In this document: positions 1 through 8,990 of the stretch, piece by piece
Layout: every line of letters begins with the position of its first letter
Position numbering within the stretch: position 1 is the stretch's first letter
Source: Paraburkholderia acidicola
GTDB lineage: Bacteria; Pseudomonadota; Gammaproteobacteria; Burkholderiales; Burkholderiaceae
Length of the DNA stretch: 64,000 bases
Direction: 5' to 3'
Assembly: GCF_002362315.1 (NCBI RefSeq)
Contig: NZ_MTZV01000004.1
Span: 992,001-1,056,000, forward strand
Notes under the pieces: generated by a model
Database searches by the model: none
Seen by the model: only the letters and a program-made list of their open reading frames with translations
What the model was told of the DNA's origin: nothing
Position numbers and translations under genes: made by a program

Positions 1-31
1 CATCGGCGGACGCCAGCGCCTCTTTAAGCAT
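1..31 (-). CDS. Partial SIS-domain sugar isomerase / glucosamine-6-phosphate deaminase (N-terminus only)
   Basis: Only the first ten codons are inside the window. An ATG at 31-29 opens a frame reading M-L-K-E-A-L-A-S-A-D and runs off the left edge. The start overlaps the nagA stop by eight bases, the tight coupling expected inside an operon. In Burkholderiaceae the gene after nagA is usually a SIS-domain protein of the NagB-II/AgaS type, which converts glucosamine-6-phosphate to fructose-6-phosphate and ammonia. The identity is inferred from context and the N-terminal residues; the reading frame and overlap are seen directly. Confidence 0.6.
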   Translation of the reverse strand, partial: MLKEALASAD

Positions 32-1127
32 ATTCGACAATCGATTCTCCTTCGACGTAAGTCGCAGTCAGTGCCAGTTCGCGATCGAACACGACGACAT
101 CGGCCCACGCGCCGCGCGTGAGACGGCCGCGGTCTTCGATGCCGAGATAGTCGGCGGCGTAGCGCGACAGACGGTTTGAAACGTCGGCCATCGGCAGGCC
201 GAGCGAGACGAGGTTGCGCAGCGCCTGATCCATGGTCAGCGTGCTGCCGGCAAGCGTGCCGTCGGCGAGACGCACGCCGCCGAGACACTTGGTGACGTGC
301 TGGCTGCCCAGGCGATATTCGCCGTCGGGCATGCCGGTTGCCGACGTGCTGTCGGTCACCACGTAGAGACGTGGAATCGCACGCATCGCCGCACGAATCG
401 CGCCCGGATGAACGTGCAGCAGATCGGGAATGATTTCTGCGTACTCGGCATGTGCGAGCGCCGCGCCGACGAGACCGGGGTTGCGGTGATGCAGCGGCGA
501 CATCGCGTTGAACAGATGCGTGAAGCCGCACGCACCGTGTTTCAGTGCCGCGACGGCGTCGTCGTAGGTGGCAAGCGAATGGCCCAGTTGCACACGCACG
601 CCGCGCGCCGCCATCTCCGAGATGATCTCGATGTGACCGGCAATTTCCGGAGCGAGCGTGACAACGCGGATCGGTGCGATCGACAGGTACTTCAGCACTT
701 CGTCGAGTACCGCCGATACCGCCGCATCCGGCTGCGCACCGAGCTTGCCGGGATTGATATACGGCCCTTCGAGATGCACGCCGAGCACGCGCGCGCCACC
801 CGACGTGCGCTTGCGCGTCACCTCGCCAAGACCAGCGACCACGTTCATCAACTCGTCGCGCGGCGCGGTCATGGTCGTCGCGAGCAGGCTCGTCGTGCCG
901 TAGCGCGCGTGCGTGCGAGTGATCGTTTCGATCGCGTTGCCGGCTTCCATCACGTCGGCACCGCCGCCGCCGTGCACGTGCAGATCGATGAAGCCCGGCA
1001 GGATGTAGGGCGCGTCGTTGTTCGCGGGATCGACGGCTCGGCCCGTCAACGACGTGATGCGGCCGTTCTCGCATTCGAGCTTGCCGTGAATCCAGCCATC
1101 GGGCGTAAGTATGTTTCCGGTCAGCAT
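24..1127 (-). CDS. nagA: N-acetylglucosamine-6-phosphate deacetylase
   Basis: Cytoplasmic amidohydrolase that removes acetate from GlcNAc-6-phosphate to give glucosamine-6-phosphate. The 367-residue product has the family's usual length. It shows the metal-binding HxH of the amidohydrolase fold (IDLHVHGGGG near residue 50), HLEGPYINP, GHSLATYDDA, HLFNAMSPLHHR and the late VTDSTSATG segment with the catalytic Asp. The ATG at 1127 (MLTGNILTPDG) is preferred over an upstream in-frame ATG because family members begin at this point. It lies downstream of the GntR regulator on the same strand and overlaps the following SIS-domain gene, so the three probably form one nag operon. Confidence 0.95.
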   Translation of the reverse strand: MLTGNILTPDGWIHGKLECENGRITSLTGRAVDPANNDAPYILPGFIDLHVHGGGGADVMEAGNAIETITRTHARYGTTSLLATTMTAPRDELMNVVAGLGEVTRKRTSGGARVLGVHLEGPYINPGKLGAQPDAAVSAVLDEVLKYLSIAPIRVVTLAPEIAGHIEIISEMAARGVRVQLGHSLATYDDAVAALKHGACGFTHLFNAMSPLHHRNPGLVGAALAHAEYAEIIPDLLHVHPGAIRAAMRAIPRLYVVTDSTSATGMPDGEYRLGSQHVTKCLGGVRLADGTLAGSTLTMDQALRNLVSLGLPMADVSNRLSRYAADYLGIEDRGRLTRGAWADVVVFDRELALTATYVEGESIVEYA

Positions 1128-1212
1128 GAGTCTCTCTGATGATGCGTAATGCAATGCATGACTGTTCGGCGCGGCCCAGTGTTCCGCACCCTCGACGAAA
1201 AACTCGCCGCTG

Positions 1213-1947
1213 CTAGCTGCGCAGTTCTGCGACGAAGTCGTAGTAGTCGTCGCGGCAATAGGTGTCCGTCAGTTCGATCGCGCGCTGGTCGGCGCTATAG
1301 CCGATGCGCGTGATGACGAGCAGCGCCGAGCGCGGCTCCATGTCCATCAATGCGGCGATCTCGCTGGTCGCGTTGACCGCGCGGAAGTGCTGCAGCGCGC
1401 GCACCACAGAAGCCCCGCGTTGCTCGAGATAGCCGTACAGCGACGCACCAACCGCCTGCGGGTCCGGCACGATCGACACGGGCAACGTCGAATGCTCGAC
1501 GGCCATCACGATGCCGTCCGCGCGCCGCAGCCGTCGCAGGCTCGCGACCGTCGCACCGGGCGACAGACCGAGGTGCACGATCTCGTCGCGATTCGCCGGG
1601 CGCACATCGCGCTCGAGCCAGATCGAATCGGGTCGGAAGCCGCGCTGTTCCATCTTCTTCGTGAAGCCGGTGAGCCGCGACAGCGGATCTTCGACACGCG
1701 GCGTAATAAAACTGCCGGCGCCGCGCGCACGCCGGATCAACCCCTGCTCGACCAGCAGCTCGATGGCTTTGCGCGCCGTGATGCGCGACACGCCGATCGC
1801 ATCCGATAGCGTGCGCTCCGACGGCAATGCCTCGCCAGCCGACCAGACGCCGCAATGGATCGCGGTCGCCAGATTGCGTGCGAGCTGCAGGTAGAGCGGC
1901 GTGAGGTTGCGCGCGTCGGGCACGAGCGCGGACCAGCGTGTTTCCAT
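1213..1947 (-). CDS. GntR/HutC-family transcriptional regulator of the nag operon (NagQ/NagR-like)
   Basis: A 244-residue regulator with an N-terminal winged helix (PLYLQLARNLATAI, then ALPSERTLSDAIGVSRITARKAIELL) and a C-terminal UTRA ligand-binding domain, the HutC subfamily arrangement. Start chosen at ATG 1947 (METRWSALVPDARN); the longer frame would extend across the -10 element at 2029-2034 and cannot be translated from that transcript. It lies immediately upstream of nagA. Its promoter overlaps a perfect 8+8 bp palindrome, implying autoregulation. By family knowledge such proteins sense GlcNAc-6-P or GlcN-6-P; the ligand here is inferred from context. Confidence 0.9.
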   Translation of the reverse strand: METRWSALVPDARNLTPLYLQLARNLATAIHCGVWSAGEALPSERTLSDAIGVSRITARKAIELLVEQGLIRRARGAGSFITPRVEDPLSRLTGFTKKMEQRGFRPDSIWLERDVRPANRDEIVHLGLSPGATVASLRRLRRADGIVMAVEHSTLPVSIVPDPQAVGASLYGYLEQRGASVVRALQHFRAVNATSEIAALMDMEPRSALLVITRIGYSADQRAIELTDTYCRDDYYDFVAELRS

Positions 1948-2028
1948 GGGGCTCCGGCGAATCCGTCCAGAAGAGCGTGGCCGAGAGGCAAGCGAAAAAG
2001 CTCGCCCGGTTTCTTCAATTTCGAGCCC

Positions 2029-2056
2029 ATTATATAACCACAATAATACCAGTCAA
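2029..2056 (-). promoter_or_regulatory. Sigma-70 promoter of the GntR-nagA operon
   Basis: On the minus strand TTGACT (2056-2051) and a perfect TATAAT (2034-2029) are separated by 16 bp, close to the ideal sigma-70 promoter. Transcription would start near 2022, about 75 nt before the GntR ATG at 1947. The -35 hexamer lies within the palindrome at 2046-2067, so regulator binding there should block RNA polymerase. Confidence 0.8.
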
Positions 2057-2067
2057 CGAACTGGTAT
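2046..2067. promoter_or_regulatory. Palindromic operator for the GntR-family regulator
   Basis: ATACCAGT-CAACGA-ACTGGTAT is a perfect 8-bp inverted repeat with a 6-bp spacer overlapping the -35 box of the nag promoter. Identical half-site ATACCAGT recurs at 2247-2254 and a near copy (CACCAGT) at 2225-2231, suggesting secondary binding sites in the 400-bp intergenic region. That region (1948-2347) contains no convincing gene. Confidence 0.75.
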
Positions 2068-2347
2068 CTGCCTCGTGAAGATGGCCAAAAGCCTTGCGGG
2101 ATAAGCCGCTACGGGCCACAGATGGCCCTTCCGGTAAGATCTGGCGTGCCCAGGACTTACCCGTATTCAAGCCATTTGAAAGGACCAATCTTGCGAAGTG
2201 GTCTGCATCGATGCTCAATGTAAGCACCAGTTAAGATACCTTTCCAATACCAGTTGCTGCAAAGCCATGAAATATCGGACGTTTTAACAATCGCGTGCAA
2301 TGCAATATAGTGCTGCCTTAATCCGCATGATTCCCGGGGGCACGCGT

Positions 2348-3274
2348 TTGAACGATTCGGCAGCGCAGCGGCGCGCTGAGGCCGTCCGCCACTTCAACCG
2401 CTTCTATACGCAGCACATCGGCGTGCTGCACGAGCATCTGCAGAAAAGCGCCTTTTCGCTCACCGAGGTCCGTGTCCTGCACGAACTCGCGGGCGGACAT
2501 GCGCAGACTGCGGCGGTGCTTGCCCGCAATCTCGGCCTCGATACCGGCTATCTGAGCCGGTTGCTCACCAGTTTCGAACGCCGCAACCTGATCACGCGCC
2601 GTCCCTCCGATAGCGACGCCCGCCAGTCCCTGCTATCGCTAACCGAAGAGGGACTCACCGCCTGGCAACCGCTCAATGCAGCAGCAGTCGCTGAAGTGTC
2701 GGCGCTACTCATTCAGTTGTCGGCCGCCTCGCAGGAACGTCTGATCGACGCGATGAAGCAGATCGAGTGGCTGCTCGATCCGCAGCTTCGGCACCGCGCC
2801 GTCACACTGCGCCCGCCCACGGCGGGCGAATATGGCTGGCTCGTGCATCGCCAGGCCCAGTTGTTCACAAACGAATATGGCTGGGATGCATCGTTCGAAG
2901 GGTTGCTTGCGAAGATCGCCGGTGACTTCACGCGGCATCGCGATCCGTTGCGCGAAACCGGCTGGATCGCCGACCAGGAAGGTGTGATCGTCGGCTCGGC
3001 GCTGGTCGCGTGCGTCTCGACGACGGTTGCGCGCGTGCGGCTGTTTTATGTGGAACCGGAGGTGCGCGGCGCCGGCGTCGGCACACAGCTCATCGACGAG
3101 TGCGTGCGCTTCGCGACTCGGGCCGGTTATGCCAAGCTGTTGCTGTGGGCCACCGCCGATATGCGCGACGCGCAGCGGCTCTGCGAGCGCAAGGGTTTCG
3201 TCCGCGCATCGACGGTACCGGAACGGCGCTTTGGCCACGACCTCTCGATTGAGCAGTGGGAACGCAGCCTGTAG
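2348..3274 (+). CDS. MarR-family HTH fused to GNAT acetyltransferase
   Basis: A two-domain protein. About the first 140 residues are a MarR winged helix (HFNRFYTQHIGVL, FSLTEVRVLHELA, LDTGYLSRLLTSFERRNLITRRPSDSDARQ with the DxR wing). Residues from about 155 on are a GNAT N-acetyltransferase (RVRLFYVEPEVRGAGVGTQLIDECVRFA, the acetyl-CoA loop). A TTG at 2348 is chosen because GGGGG at 2336-2340 gives a 7-nt Shine-Dalgarno spacing; ATGs at 2327 and 2300 are possible but lack a ribosome site. Such fusions are common in Proteobacteria; the ligand and acetylation target are unknown. It is divergent from the nag regulator. Confidence 0.85.
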   Translation: MNDSAAQRRAEAVRHFNRFYTQHIGVLHEHLQKSAFSLTEVRVLHELAGGHAQTAAVLARNLGLDTGYLSRLLTSFERRNLITRRPSDSDARQSLLSLTEEGLTAWQPLNAAAVAEVSALLIQLSAASQERLIDAMKQIEWLLDPQLRHRAVTLRPPTAGEYGWLVHRQAQLFTNEYGWDASFEGLLAKIAGDFTRHRDPLRETGWIADQEGVIVGSALVACVSTTVARVRLFYVEPEVRGAGVGTQLIDECVRFATRAGYAKLLLWATADMRDAQRLCERKGFVRASTVPERRFGHDLSIEQWERSL

Positions 3275-3292
3275 TGCGCGTCTGAAGCGCGC

Positions 3293-3321
3293 AAAAAAAG
3301 CGCCACGGTTTCCCGTGGCGC
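3293..3321 (-). terminator. Rho-independent terminator after metQ
   Basis: Read on the minus strand, GCGCCACGG-GAAA-CCGTGGCGC forms a perfect 9-bp stem with a GAAA tetraloop, followed by seven T residues. It lies about 40 bp past the metQ stop and in the gap between two convergent genes. Confidence 0.9.
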
Positions 3322-3360
3322 CTGGCCTTCATCGCTGCCGGTGGCTTCAGACGTCGCGCG

Positions 3361-4173
3361 TCAGAACGACGGCACCACCGAGCCCTTGAATTCCGTCTTG
3401 ATGAACTGGCGCACATCGTCCGACTGATACGCGGCCACCAGCTTCTTCACCCACGGCTTGTCCTTGTCCTGCGTGCGCACTGCGATCAGGTTCGCGTACG
3501 GGCTGTGTACGTCTTCGAGTGCGATCGCATCTTTGGTCGGCTGCAGGCCGGCGGCAAGCGCGTAGTTGGTGTTGATCGCCGCAACGTCGACATCGGCCAG
3601 CGAACGCGGTAGTTGCGCTGCATCGAGTTCGATCAGCTTCACTTTCTTCGGATTGTCCGCGATGTCGAGCGGCGTCGCGCTGCTGCCGCTCGTGCCGGCG
3701 CCCGCCTTCAGCTTGATCACGCCTTGCGCCTGCAGCAACAGCAGTGCGCGGTTCTCATTCGACGGATCGTTCGGCACCGCGACCTTCGCGCCCTGCGGCA
3801 GGTCCTTCAGCGACTTCAGCTTCTTCGAGTAGAGACCGAGCGGTGAAATGTACGTGAGCCCCGCGTTGACGATCTTGTAGCCGCGCTGCTTCACCTGGCT
3901 GTCAAGGTACGGCTGATGCTGGAAACTGTTCGCGTCGAGATCGCCGGCATCGAGTGCGGCGTTCGGTTGAACGTAATCGTTGAACTCGATGACTTTCACG
4001 TTCAGCCCTTCGCGCTTCGCAACCTTCTGGACTACTGCCCAGATCTGCGCGTCGGGACCACTGATCGTGCCGACCTTGATGACTTTATCGTCGGCATGCG
4101 CGCCGGCGCTGGTGATGACGGCCGCGACTGCGACCACTGCCGAGAGGGCTTTGAGGATATGTCTGCGCTGCAT
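3361..4173 (-). CDS. metQ: MetQ/NlpA-family methionine ABC transporter substrate-binding protein
   Basis: A 270-residue periplasmic binding protein of the MetQ/NlpA family: signal peptide (MQRRHILKALSAVVAVA...SAGAHA), then KVIKVGTISGPDAQIW, FNDYVQPNAALDAGDLDANSFQHQPYLD, and the AVPNDPSNENRALLLLQ segment typical of methionine binders. Unlike E. coli MetQ it has no lipobox cysteine after the signal peptide, so it is probably soluble in the periplasm. Start at ATG 4173 just before the signal peptide. No metN or metI lies next to it, so the membrane and ATPase partners must be encoded elsewhere. A strong terminator follows. Methionine as ligand is inferred from the family. Confidence 0.85.
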   Translation of the reverse strand: MQRRHILKALSAVVAVAAVITSAGAHADDKVIKVGTISGPDAQIWAVVQKVAKREGLNVKVIEFNDYVQPNAALDAGDLDANSFQHQPYLDSQVKQRGYKIVNAGLTYISPLGLYSKKLKSLKDLPQGAKVAVPNDPSNENRALLLLQAQGVIKLKAGAGTSGSSATPLDIADNPKKVKLIELDAAQLPRSLADVDVAAINTNYALAAGLQPTKDAIALEDVHSPYANLIAVRTQDKDKPWVKKLVAAYQSDDVRQFIKTEFKGSVVPSF

Positions 4174-4461
4174 GTCTTTCTCGCTTTTTCCGATCGGTGT
4201 CGGATTCGGGTGAAAGCTGGCGGCGCTGTCCCGTCGCCAACTGGACCGCAAATGGTCTCATACGCGTCGCGGGAAGTGAAATATCGCGATCGTATATGGG
4301 TATGCTCTATGACCGGCGTGGCTTTGCCGGTTTCGGTGCGGATGTTATCTGCAAAGGGATGGCCCTGCGTGGATACAGGCAACGTCATGGCGTGCTGGAC
4401 GATAATGTGCGTCTGCGGATTTTCCCGCTCGCCCGCTTTCTTCTTTCCCGCGAGGAACACC

Positions 4462-4752
4462 ATGTACGTCATTGAAATCACTTACACCGCGCCGCTCGAG
4501 CGTGTCGACGATGCGCTCGAAGCGCATCGCGCGTTTCTCGGCCAGCACTTCGAGGCAGGTGTCTTTATCGCTGCGGGGCCGAAGGTGCCGCGCGACGGCG
4601 GCATTATCGTTGCAGCGGGAATCGAGCGTGACAAGCTGGACGAGATCCTCGCAACCGATCCGTTCGCACAACAACAACTCGCACGTTATGACGTGACGGA
4701 GTTCAAGGCCACACGACTCGCGGCAGGATTGAATCTGCCGCTACCGGCATAG
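4462..4752 (+). CDS. YciI-family protein
   Basis: A 96-residue YciI/YCII domain protein (dimeric alpha-beta barrel, ferredoxin-like). It begins MYVIEITYTAPLERVDDAL, has the conserved HRAFLGQHFEAGVFIAAGP with the family His, and ends before a short tail. GAGGAA at 4452-4457 is a good Shine-Dalgarno for ATG 4462. The upstream 4174-4461 stretch holds the two divergent promoters; nothing else is seen there. The cellular role of most YciI proteins is unknown. Confidence 0.85.
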   Translation: MYVIEITYTAPLERVDDALEAHRAFLGQHFEAGVFIAAGPKVPRDGGIIVAAGIERDKLDEILATDPFAQQQLARYDVTEFKATRLAAGLNLPLPA

Positions 4753-4777
4753 ACCTCGCCATCAGCTCAGCGATCAA

Positions 4778-5392
4778 TCAACCCAGCAGCAACTTGAGAT
4801 CGTGCACCCAAGGCGCGGCGCCCTGGCCATCGCGAACGAAGAGACGCAGCTTGCCTTGAGGATCGAAGACATAGCTCGCCGCCGTGTGATCCATCGTGTA
4901 GCTGTCGGGCGTCTTGCCGGGCACCTTCGCGTAGTACACGCGGAAGTCCTTGGTCACCTTGACGAGCTGCGCATCGTCCGTCGGACGCAGACCCACGAAC
5001 GTCGGATTGAATGCCGTCACGTACTGTCCGAGCAGACCTGATGTGTCGCGCTGCGGATCGACGGTGACGAACAGCACCTGGACGCGTTTTGCGTCGTCAG
5101 GGCCGAGTTGCTGCAGCGCCTGCGAGAGTTCGGCCATCGTCGTCGGGCAGACGTCGGGGCAATGCGTGTAGCCGAAGAACAGCACGACAGCTTTGCCCTT
5201 GTAGTCGGCGAGCGTGCGAGCCTTGCCACCCGTGTCGGGCAATGCGAAATCGCTACCGAACTGCGTATTGCCGGTGAGGTCGAGATTCTCGAACGCCGGT
5301 GCCTTGTTGCAACCAGAAACGAGCGCTGCACCGCCGAGTACACAGGCGATCAGGGCGACGCGCGACGCGCGCGCAAGCCGGGAAGTAAGCAT
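4778..5392 (-). CDS. SCO1/SenC copper chaperone for cytochrome oxidase (lipoprotein)
   Basis: A 204-residue thioredoxin-fold SCO protein that delivers copper to the CuA site of cytochrome oxidase. It has an N-terminal lipoprotein signal with lipobox LVSGC, the Cu-binding CPDVCP motif in VVLFFGYTHCPDVCPTT, VTVDPQRDT, and the distal Cu ligand His in MDHTAASYVFDP. It is the last gene of the surf1-sco-ctaA-ctaB-sco run, starting 4 bp after ctaB. The neighbouring oxidase genes support the role. Confidence 0.93.
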   Translation of the reverse strand: MLTSRLARASRVALIACVLGGAALVSGCNKAPAFENLDLTGNTQFGSDFALPDTGGKARTLADYKGKAVVLFFGYTHCPDVCPTTMAELSQALQQLGPDDAKRVQVLFVTVDPQRDTSGLLGQYVTAFNPTFVGLRPTDDAQLVKVTKDFRVYYAKVPGKTPDSYTMDHTAASYVFDPQGKLRLFVRDGQGAAPWVHDLKLLLG

Positions 5393-5396
5393 GGTG

Positions 5397-6302
5397 TTAC
5401 GCGCCGATCAGGACGCGCGCATAGTGGTCGATCAGCAGCGCGGCAAACAGCAGCGACAGGTACACGATCGAATAACGGAAGGTCTGGCGCGCGAGCGCGT
5501 CCGAATACTCGCGATAGATCTTCCACGCGTAAGCGAGGAACACGGCGCCGAGCAGCACGGCCGAGACGAGATACACAATGCCGCTCATTCCGGAGACGAA
5601 CGGCATCAGCGTCACGGCAAACAGGATCACCGTGTAGAGCAGAATATGGAGCCGCGTGTACTTCTCGCCGTGCGTGTTTGGCAGCATCGGCAGGCCGGCG
5701 TTTTCGTAGTCTTTGCGGCGATAGAGCGCGAGCGCCCAGAAATGCGGCGGCGTCCACACGAAGATGATCAGCACGAGAATCCACGCATCGCCCGGCACCG
5801 CGCCGGTCACCGCGGCCCAGCCGAGCGCCGGCGGCATTGCGCCCGACGCACCGCCGATCACAATGTTCTGCGGCGTAGCCGGTTTGAGCAACAGCGTATA
5901 GATGACCGCGTAGCCGACGAAGGTGGCGAGCGTGAGCCACATCGTGAGCGGATTGGTGAAGGTGTAGAGCGTCCACATGCCCGCACCGCCGAGCACCGCA
6001 GAGAACGTGAGAATCTGTATCGGGGTGATTTCACCGCTTGCGGACGGCCGCCATGCGGTGCGGCGCATCATTGCGTCGATCTTCTGTTCGACGAGACAGT
6101 TGATGGCGAACGCCGCGCCCGCGAGCAACCAGATACCGACCGTACCGCCGATCAGCACCGTCCACGGCACCATGCCGGGTGTCGCGAGGAACATGCCGAT
6201 CACTGCGCAGAACACAGCAAGCTGCGTGACACGCGGCTTGGTCAGTGCGATGTACTGGGCGATCCGGCTACCGGGCGAGTGGGGGAGAGTTGTGCTGTCC
6301 AT
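5397..6302 (-). CDS. ctaB: Protoheme IX farnesyltransferase (heme O synthase)
   Basis: UbiA-family inner-membrane prenyltransferase that attaches a farnesyl group to heme B to make heme O, precursor of heme A. It carries the first Asp-rich region as a variant ([23 protein letters not shown]), the TKPRVTQL motif near the N-terminus and multiple hydrophobic helices over about 301 residues. Start set at ATG 6302; an upstream in-frame GTG at 6311 overlaps the ctaA stop and is possible. It is immediately downstream of ctaA and upstream of the SCO lipoprotein, so heme A synthesis and copper delivery are co-transcribed. Also named cyoE. Confidence 0.95.
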   Translation of the reverse strand: MDSTTLPHSPGSRIAQYIALTKPRVTQLAVFCAVIGMFLATPGMVPWTVLIGGTVGIWLLAGAAFAINCLVEQKIDAMMRRTAWRPSASGEITPIQILTFSAVLGGAGMWTLYTFTNPLTMWLTLATFVGYAVIYTLLLKPATPQNIVIGGASGAMPPALGWAAVTGAVPGDAWILVLIIFVWTPPHFWALALYRRKDYENAGLPMLPNTHGEKYTRLHILLYTVILFAVTLMPFVSGMSGIVYLVSAVLLGAVFLAYAWKIYREYSDALARQTFRYSIVYLSLLFAALLIDHYARVLIGA

Positions 6303-6307
6303 GTGGG

Positions 6308-7417
6308 TCACGCTGGCGCGGCATCGCGCGCGGGCAACACGGCGCGGCCGGGACGGCTATAAGCGGTTCGAAAGTTTAGCATAACGAGTAGCAGCAACAG
6401 GATTGCGGCACCGCCGTTGTGCGCGACTGCGATCGGTAGCGGCCATTGAAGCACGATATTCGACAGACCGGTGGCGAATTGCACGGCGACGACCAGCAAT
6501 ACGCCGTTTGCCGGGCGCCGCAGCGAGTCGAAGCGACGCAGCTTCAGCGCGAGCCAGATTAGATAGGCGATCACGACGATGGCGAAGGTGCGATGCGTCC
6601 AGTGAATCGCGACGAGCGCGTCCTGGGTGATTACGTCGCCGTCGCCAGTCATGCCGAGTGCGCGCCACAGATGAAAGCCGTGGCCGAAGTCCATCGGCGG
6701 AATCCACTGGCCGTTGCAGGTCGGGAAGTCCGTGCACGCCAGTACCGCGTAATTCGTGCTGACCCAGCCGCCGAGCGCGATCTGCACGATCAGCAGCACC
6801 AACCCTGCAAGCGCGGCGGCGCGCCAACGTGAGACTTCGGGCTCGTAGACGGGCAATGGTGTCATCCGTGCGGCAAGCCAACCGAGCCCGCCCAGCAGCG
6901 CGAGTCCAAGCAGCAGATGGGTTGTGACGATCACCGGCTGCAGCTTCATCGTCACGGTCCACGCGCCGAACGCACCCTGCACGAGAATCAGCAGCAGCAA
7001 CGATGTCGGCCACCACGGCGATACGTGCAACGGCCGGCGACGCAGCCGCGCACTCCACGCGATCAATGTCTGCGCGATGATCAGCACACCGATTGCCATT
7101 GCAAAATAGCGGTGGATCATCTCGATCCATGCCTTGCTCATGCTGACGGGACCGGTCGGCAGCGCCGCATGTGCGGCCGTGATCGCCGCATGCGCGATGA
7201 ACGGCGACGACGTGCCGTAGCAGCCGGGCCAATCGGGGCAGCCGAGCCCGGAGTCGGTCAGCCGCGTGAAGCCGCCGAACATCACGAGGTCGAGCGTCAG
7301 GAACGTCGTGACCCACACGAGCTTGCGGAATTTGTTGTCGTCGGCCTTGACCCACACATACGACAGCGGCAACAGCGCGATGCACACGCCGATCAGGCCC
7401 AATTGCAATACGAACAT
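6308..7417 (-). CDS. ctaA: Heme A synthase (COX15/CtaA)
   Basis: A 369-residue inner-membrane protein that oxidises the heme O methyl group to give heme A for the aa3 oxidase. Typical motifs are [21 protein letters not shown] near residue 70, the heme-ligand EMIHRYFAM, a second cysteine pair region ([13 protein letters not shown]), and [10 protein letters not shown] with the last heme ligands. About eight transmembrane segments are apparent. ATG 7417 ([10 protein letters not shown]) is the likely start. Lies between the SCO-like gene and ctaB on the same strand. Confidence 0.95.
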   Translation of the reverse strand: MFVLQLGLIGVCIALLPLSYVWVKADDNKFRKLVWVTTFLTLDLVMFGGFTRLTDSGLGCPDWPGCYGTSSPFIAHAAITAAHAALPTGPVSMSKAWIEMIHRYFAMAIGVLIIAQTLIAWSARLRRRPLHVSPWWPTSLLLLILVQGAFGAWTVTMKLQPVIVTTHLLLGLALLGGLGWLAARMTPLPVYEPEVSRWRAAALAGLVLLIVQIALGGWVSTNYAVLACTDFPTCNGQWIPPMDFGHGFHLWRALGMTGDGDVITQDALVAIHWTHRTFAIVVIAYLIWLALKLRRFDSLRRPANGVLLVVAVQFATGLSNIVLQWPLPIAVAHNGGAAILLLLLVMLNFRTAYSRPGRAVLPARDAAPA

Positions 7418-7480
7418 CTGTCTACCCTTGTCGCAATACGTCACACCTGTCGCGTGCCTCGCGTTTGCTACATGCGTGCA

Positions 7481-8137
7481 TCAACCGATGCTCGACCACT
7501 TCAGCAGCTTCGTGATGTCACCCTTGATCTTGCTCGGGTTCGGATCCTTCGGGAAACGCATCATCAGATTGCCGTTCGGATCGACCACGTAGATGTGATC
7601 GGTCAGCTTCGTGCCTGTATCGACCGGCAACCATGCGGCGATCGCCGCCGGATCGGCCACCAGCATGCCGGTCTCCGGATACGCTTTCTGAATCACGTCG
7701 GGCACCGGCTTCGCATCGGTGCGCAGCCACACGCTGACCACGCGTTCACGTTCACCGCCCTGAGCAACGCGAATCTGCCGCATGAAAAAGAGCTTCGTGA
7801 CGCAAGCCTTGTCGCAATCGCTGCTGTCGACGGCAATCATCAGCCAGCGGCCATGCATCGAAGCGAGCTTGATCGGCTTGCCGTCTTCACCGGTGACCAC
7901 GAGCGACTCCGGAATCGGCCGCTGCGGGTCGATCAACGTGCCGTAGCTAGTCGTGCCGCCGGTCGGCTTGATCACGTAGTAGGTGAAATACGACGCGACG
8001 ACAGGCGCCGCGCATATCACTGCGAGCAGCAGCAGCATCCAGCGGCCACGCCGCCATGAGCCGGCCGGCTTGCTGCGTTGCACGGCGTTGGCCGCAGGTT
8101 TGCCGGACTGCGGCGAACGGGAAGTTTGTATCGACAC
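7481..8137 (-). CDS. SCO-like thioredoxin-fold oxidase assembly protein, membrane anchored
   Basis: A 218-residue protein with a basic cytoplasmic tail, one transmembrane segment (residues about 33-53, WMLLLLAVICAAPVVASY) and a periplasmic thioredoxin-like domain. It retains a SCO-type CxxxC (DCDKAC, in VDSSDCDKACVTKLFFM) and DHIYVVDPNGNLMMRFP, the region around the third SCO ligand. Database entries for such proteins are often mislabelled as oxidase subunits; the sequence supports a copper or thiol role in oxidase assembly. It lies between the surf1 and ctaA genes. A function distinct from the SCO lipoprotein at 4778-5392 is inferred. Confidence 0.8.
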   Translation of the reverse strand: MSIQTSRSPQSGKPAANAVQRSKPAGSWRRGRWMLLLLAVICAAPVVASYFTYYVIKPTGGTTSYGTLIDPQRPIPESLVVTGEDGKPIKLASMHGRWLMIAVDSSDCDKACVTKLFFMRQIRVAQGGERERVVSVWLRTDAKPVPDVIQKAYPETGMLVADPAAIAAWLPVDTGTKLTDHIYVVDPNGNLMMRFPKDPNPSKIKGDITKLLKWSSIG

Positions 8138-8168
8138 TGCTGTCCTCTTTCAATAATGATCCGGTGCG

Positions 8169-8885
8169 TCACGCACCGGACAACTGCTCTTTCTTCGCCG
8201 CGCGCCGCGCCGCGTACAAACCAAACACAAGCGCCGCGATCGCCATGCCCCACCACTGCAGCATGTAACCGTAGTTGCGCTCAACGCCAGTGGTCGGCGC
8301 GGGCCAGTCGCGCACGAGCCGGTCGCCATCGTCGCTCACCTGCTGGATCACGAACGGCTGCAGCGGCAACCCGGTTTCCACCGCATACGCGGCGACATCG
8401 AGATTCTGGCGAATCGCCTGATGTGCCGCGGATCCACCCTGCCCCAGTTCGAACGCCTTGCTCGCATCGGCACGCGCAATGCCTTCGATCTCGATCTCGC
8501 CCTTCGGCGTGTCGTACGGTTCGATGGCTGTGCGCTCGCTGGCATTGCGCGGCAACCAGCCGCGATTGACCAGCACATAGCCGCCGCCCGCGAGTTTAAA
8601 GGGCATCACAACGTAGAAGCCCGCTTGATCGTTATACGGCCGATTATCGAGGTACACGACCCGTTCCGGCACGAACTGTCCGAGCGCGCGCACTCGATGG
8701 AACTCGATATCCTTCAGCGCAACCGGTGCAGCACTCACCGTTTGCGCTGGCGCATGTTCGAACTGCACGATGTGCGCCTGCAGCGCTTCCTTCTGATGCG
8801 CGCGGTCGCGCTGCCAGAAACCGAGCCGCACCGTCAGCGCGACGACCACGAGAATCAGCAGAGCCGGGAGCCAGCGGATTTTCAT
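8169..8885 (-). CDS. SURF1-family cytochrome oxidase assembly protein
   Basis: A 238-residue SURF1 (Shy1) family protein with the two characteristic terminal transmembrane helices: N-terminal WLPALLILVVVALTVRLGFWQ followed by the family's LGxWQ motif (LGFWQRDRAHQKEAL), and C-terminal YGYMLQWWGMAIAALVFGLYA. The central soluble part has YVLVNRGWLPRN. SURF1 takes part in heme A insertion into subunit I. It starts the assembly operon transcribed towards ctaA and is divergent from the small gene at 8991. Confidence 0.93.
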   Translation of the reverse strand: MKIRWLPALLILVVVALTVRLGFWQRDRAHQKEALQAHIVQFEHAPAQTVSAAPVALKDIEFHRVRALGQFVPERVVYLDNRPYNDQAGFYVVMPFKLAGGGYVLVNRGWLPRNASERTAIEPYDTPKGEIEIEGIARADASKAFELGQGGSAAHQAIRQNLDVAAYAVETGLPLQPFVIQQVSDDGDRLVRDWPAPTTGVERNYGYMLQWWGMAIAALVFGLYAARRAAKKEQLSGA

Positions 8886-8990
8886 CGGGCTCGTCCTGCG
8901 TGCGCCACGTGCCCTGCCTGCATACGACAGCCAATGCGCGGTGCGATAATAAGCACGTCGCTACCGCGCTCTCGATTCATAGTGGGTTTC

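Noticed and set aside
5214..6362. Plus-strand open frame opposite the SCO gene and ctaB
   Set aside because: Antisense to two well supported genes.
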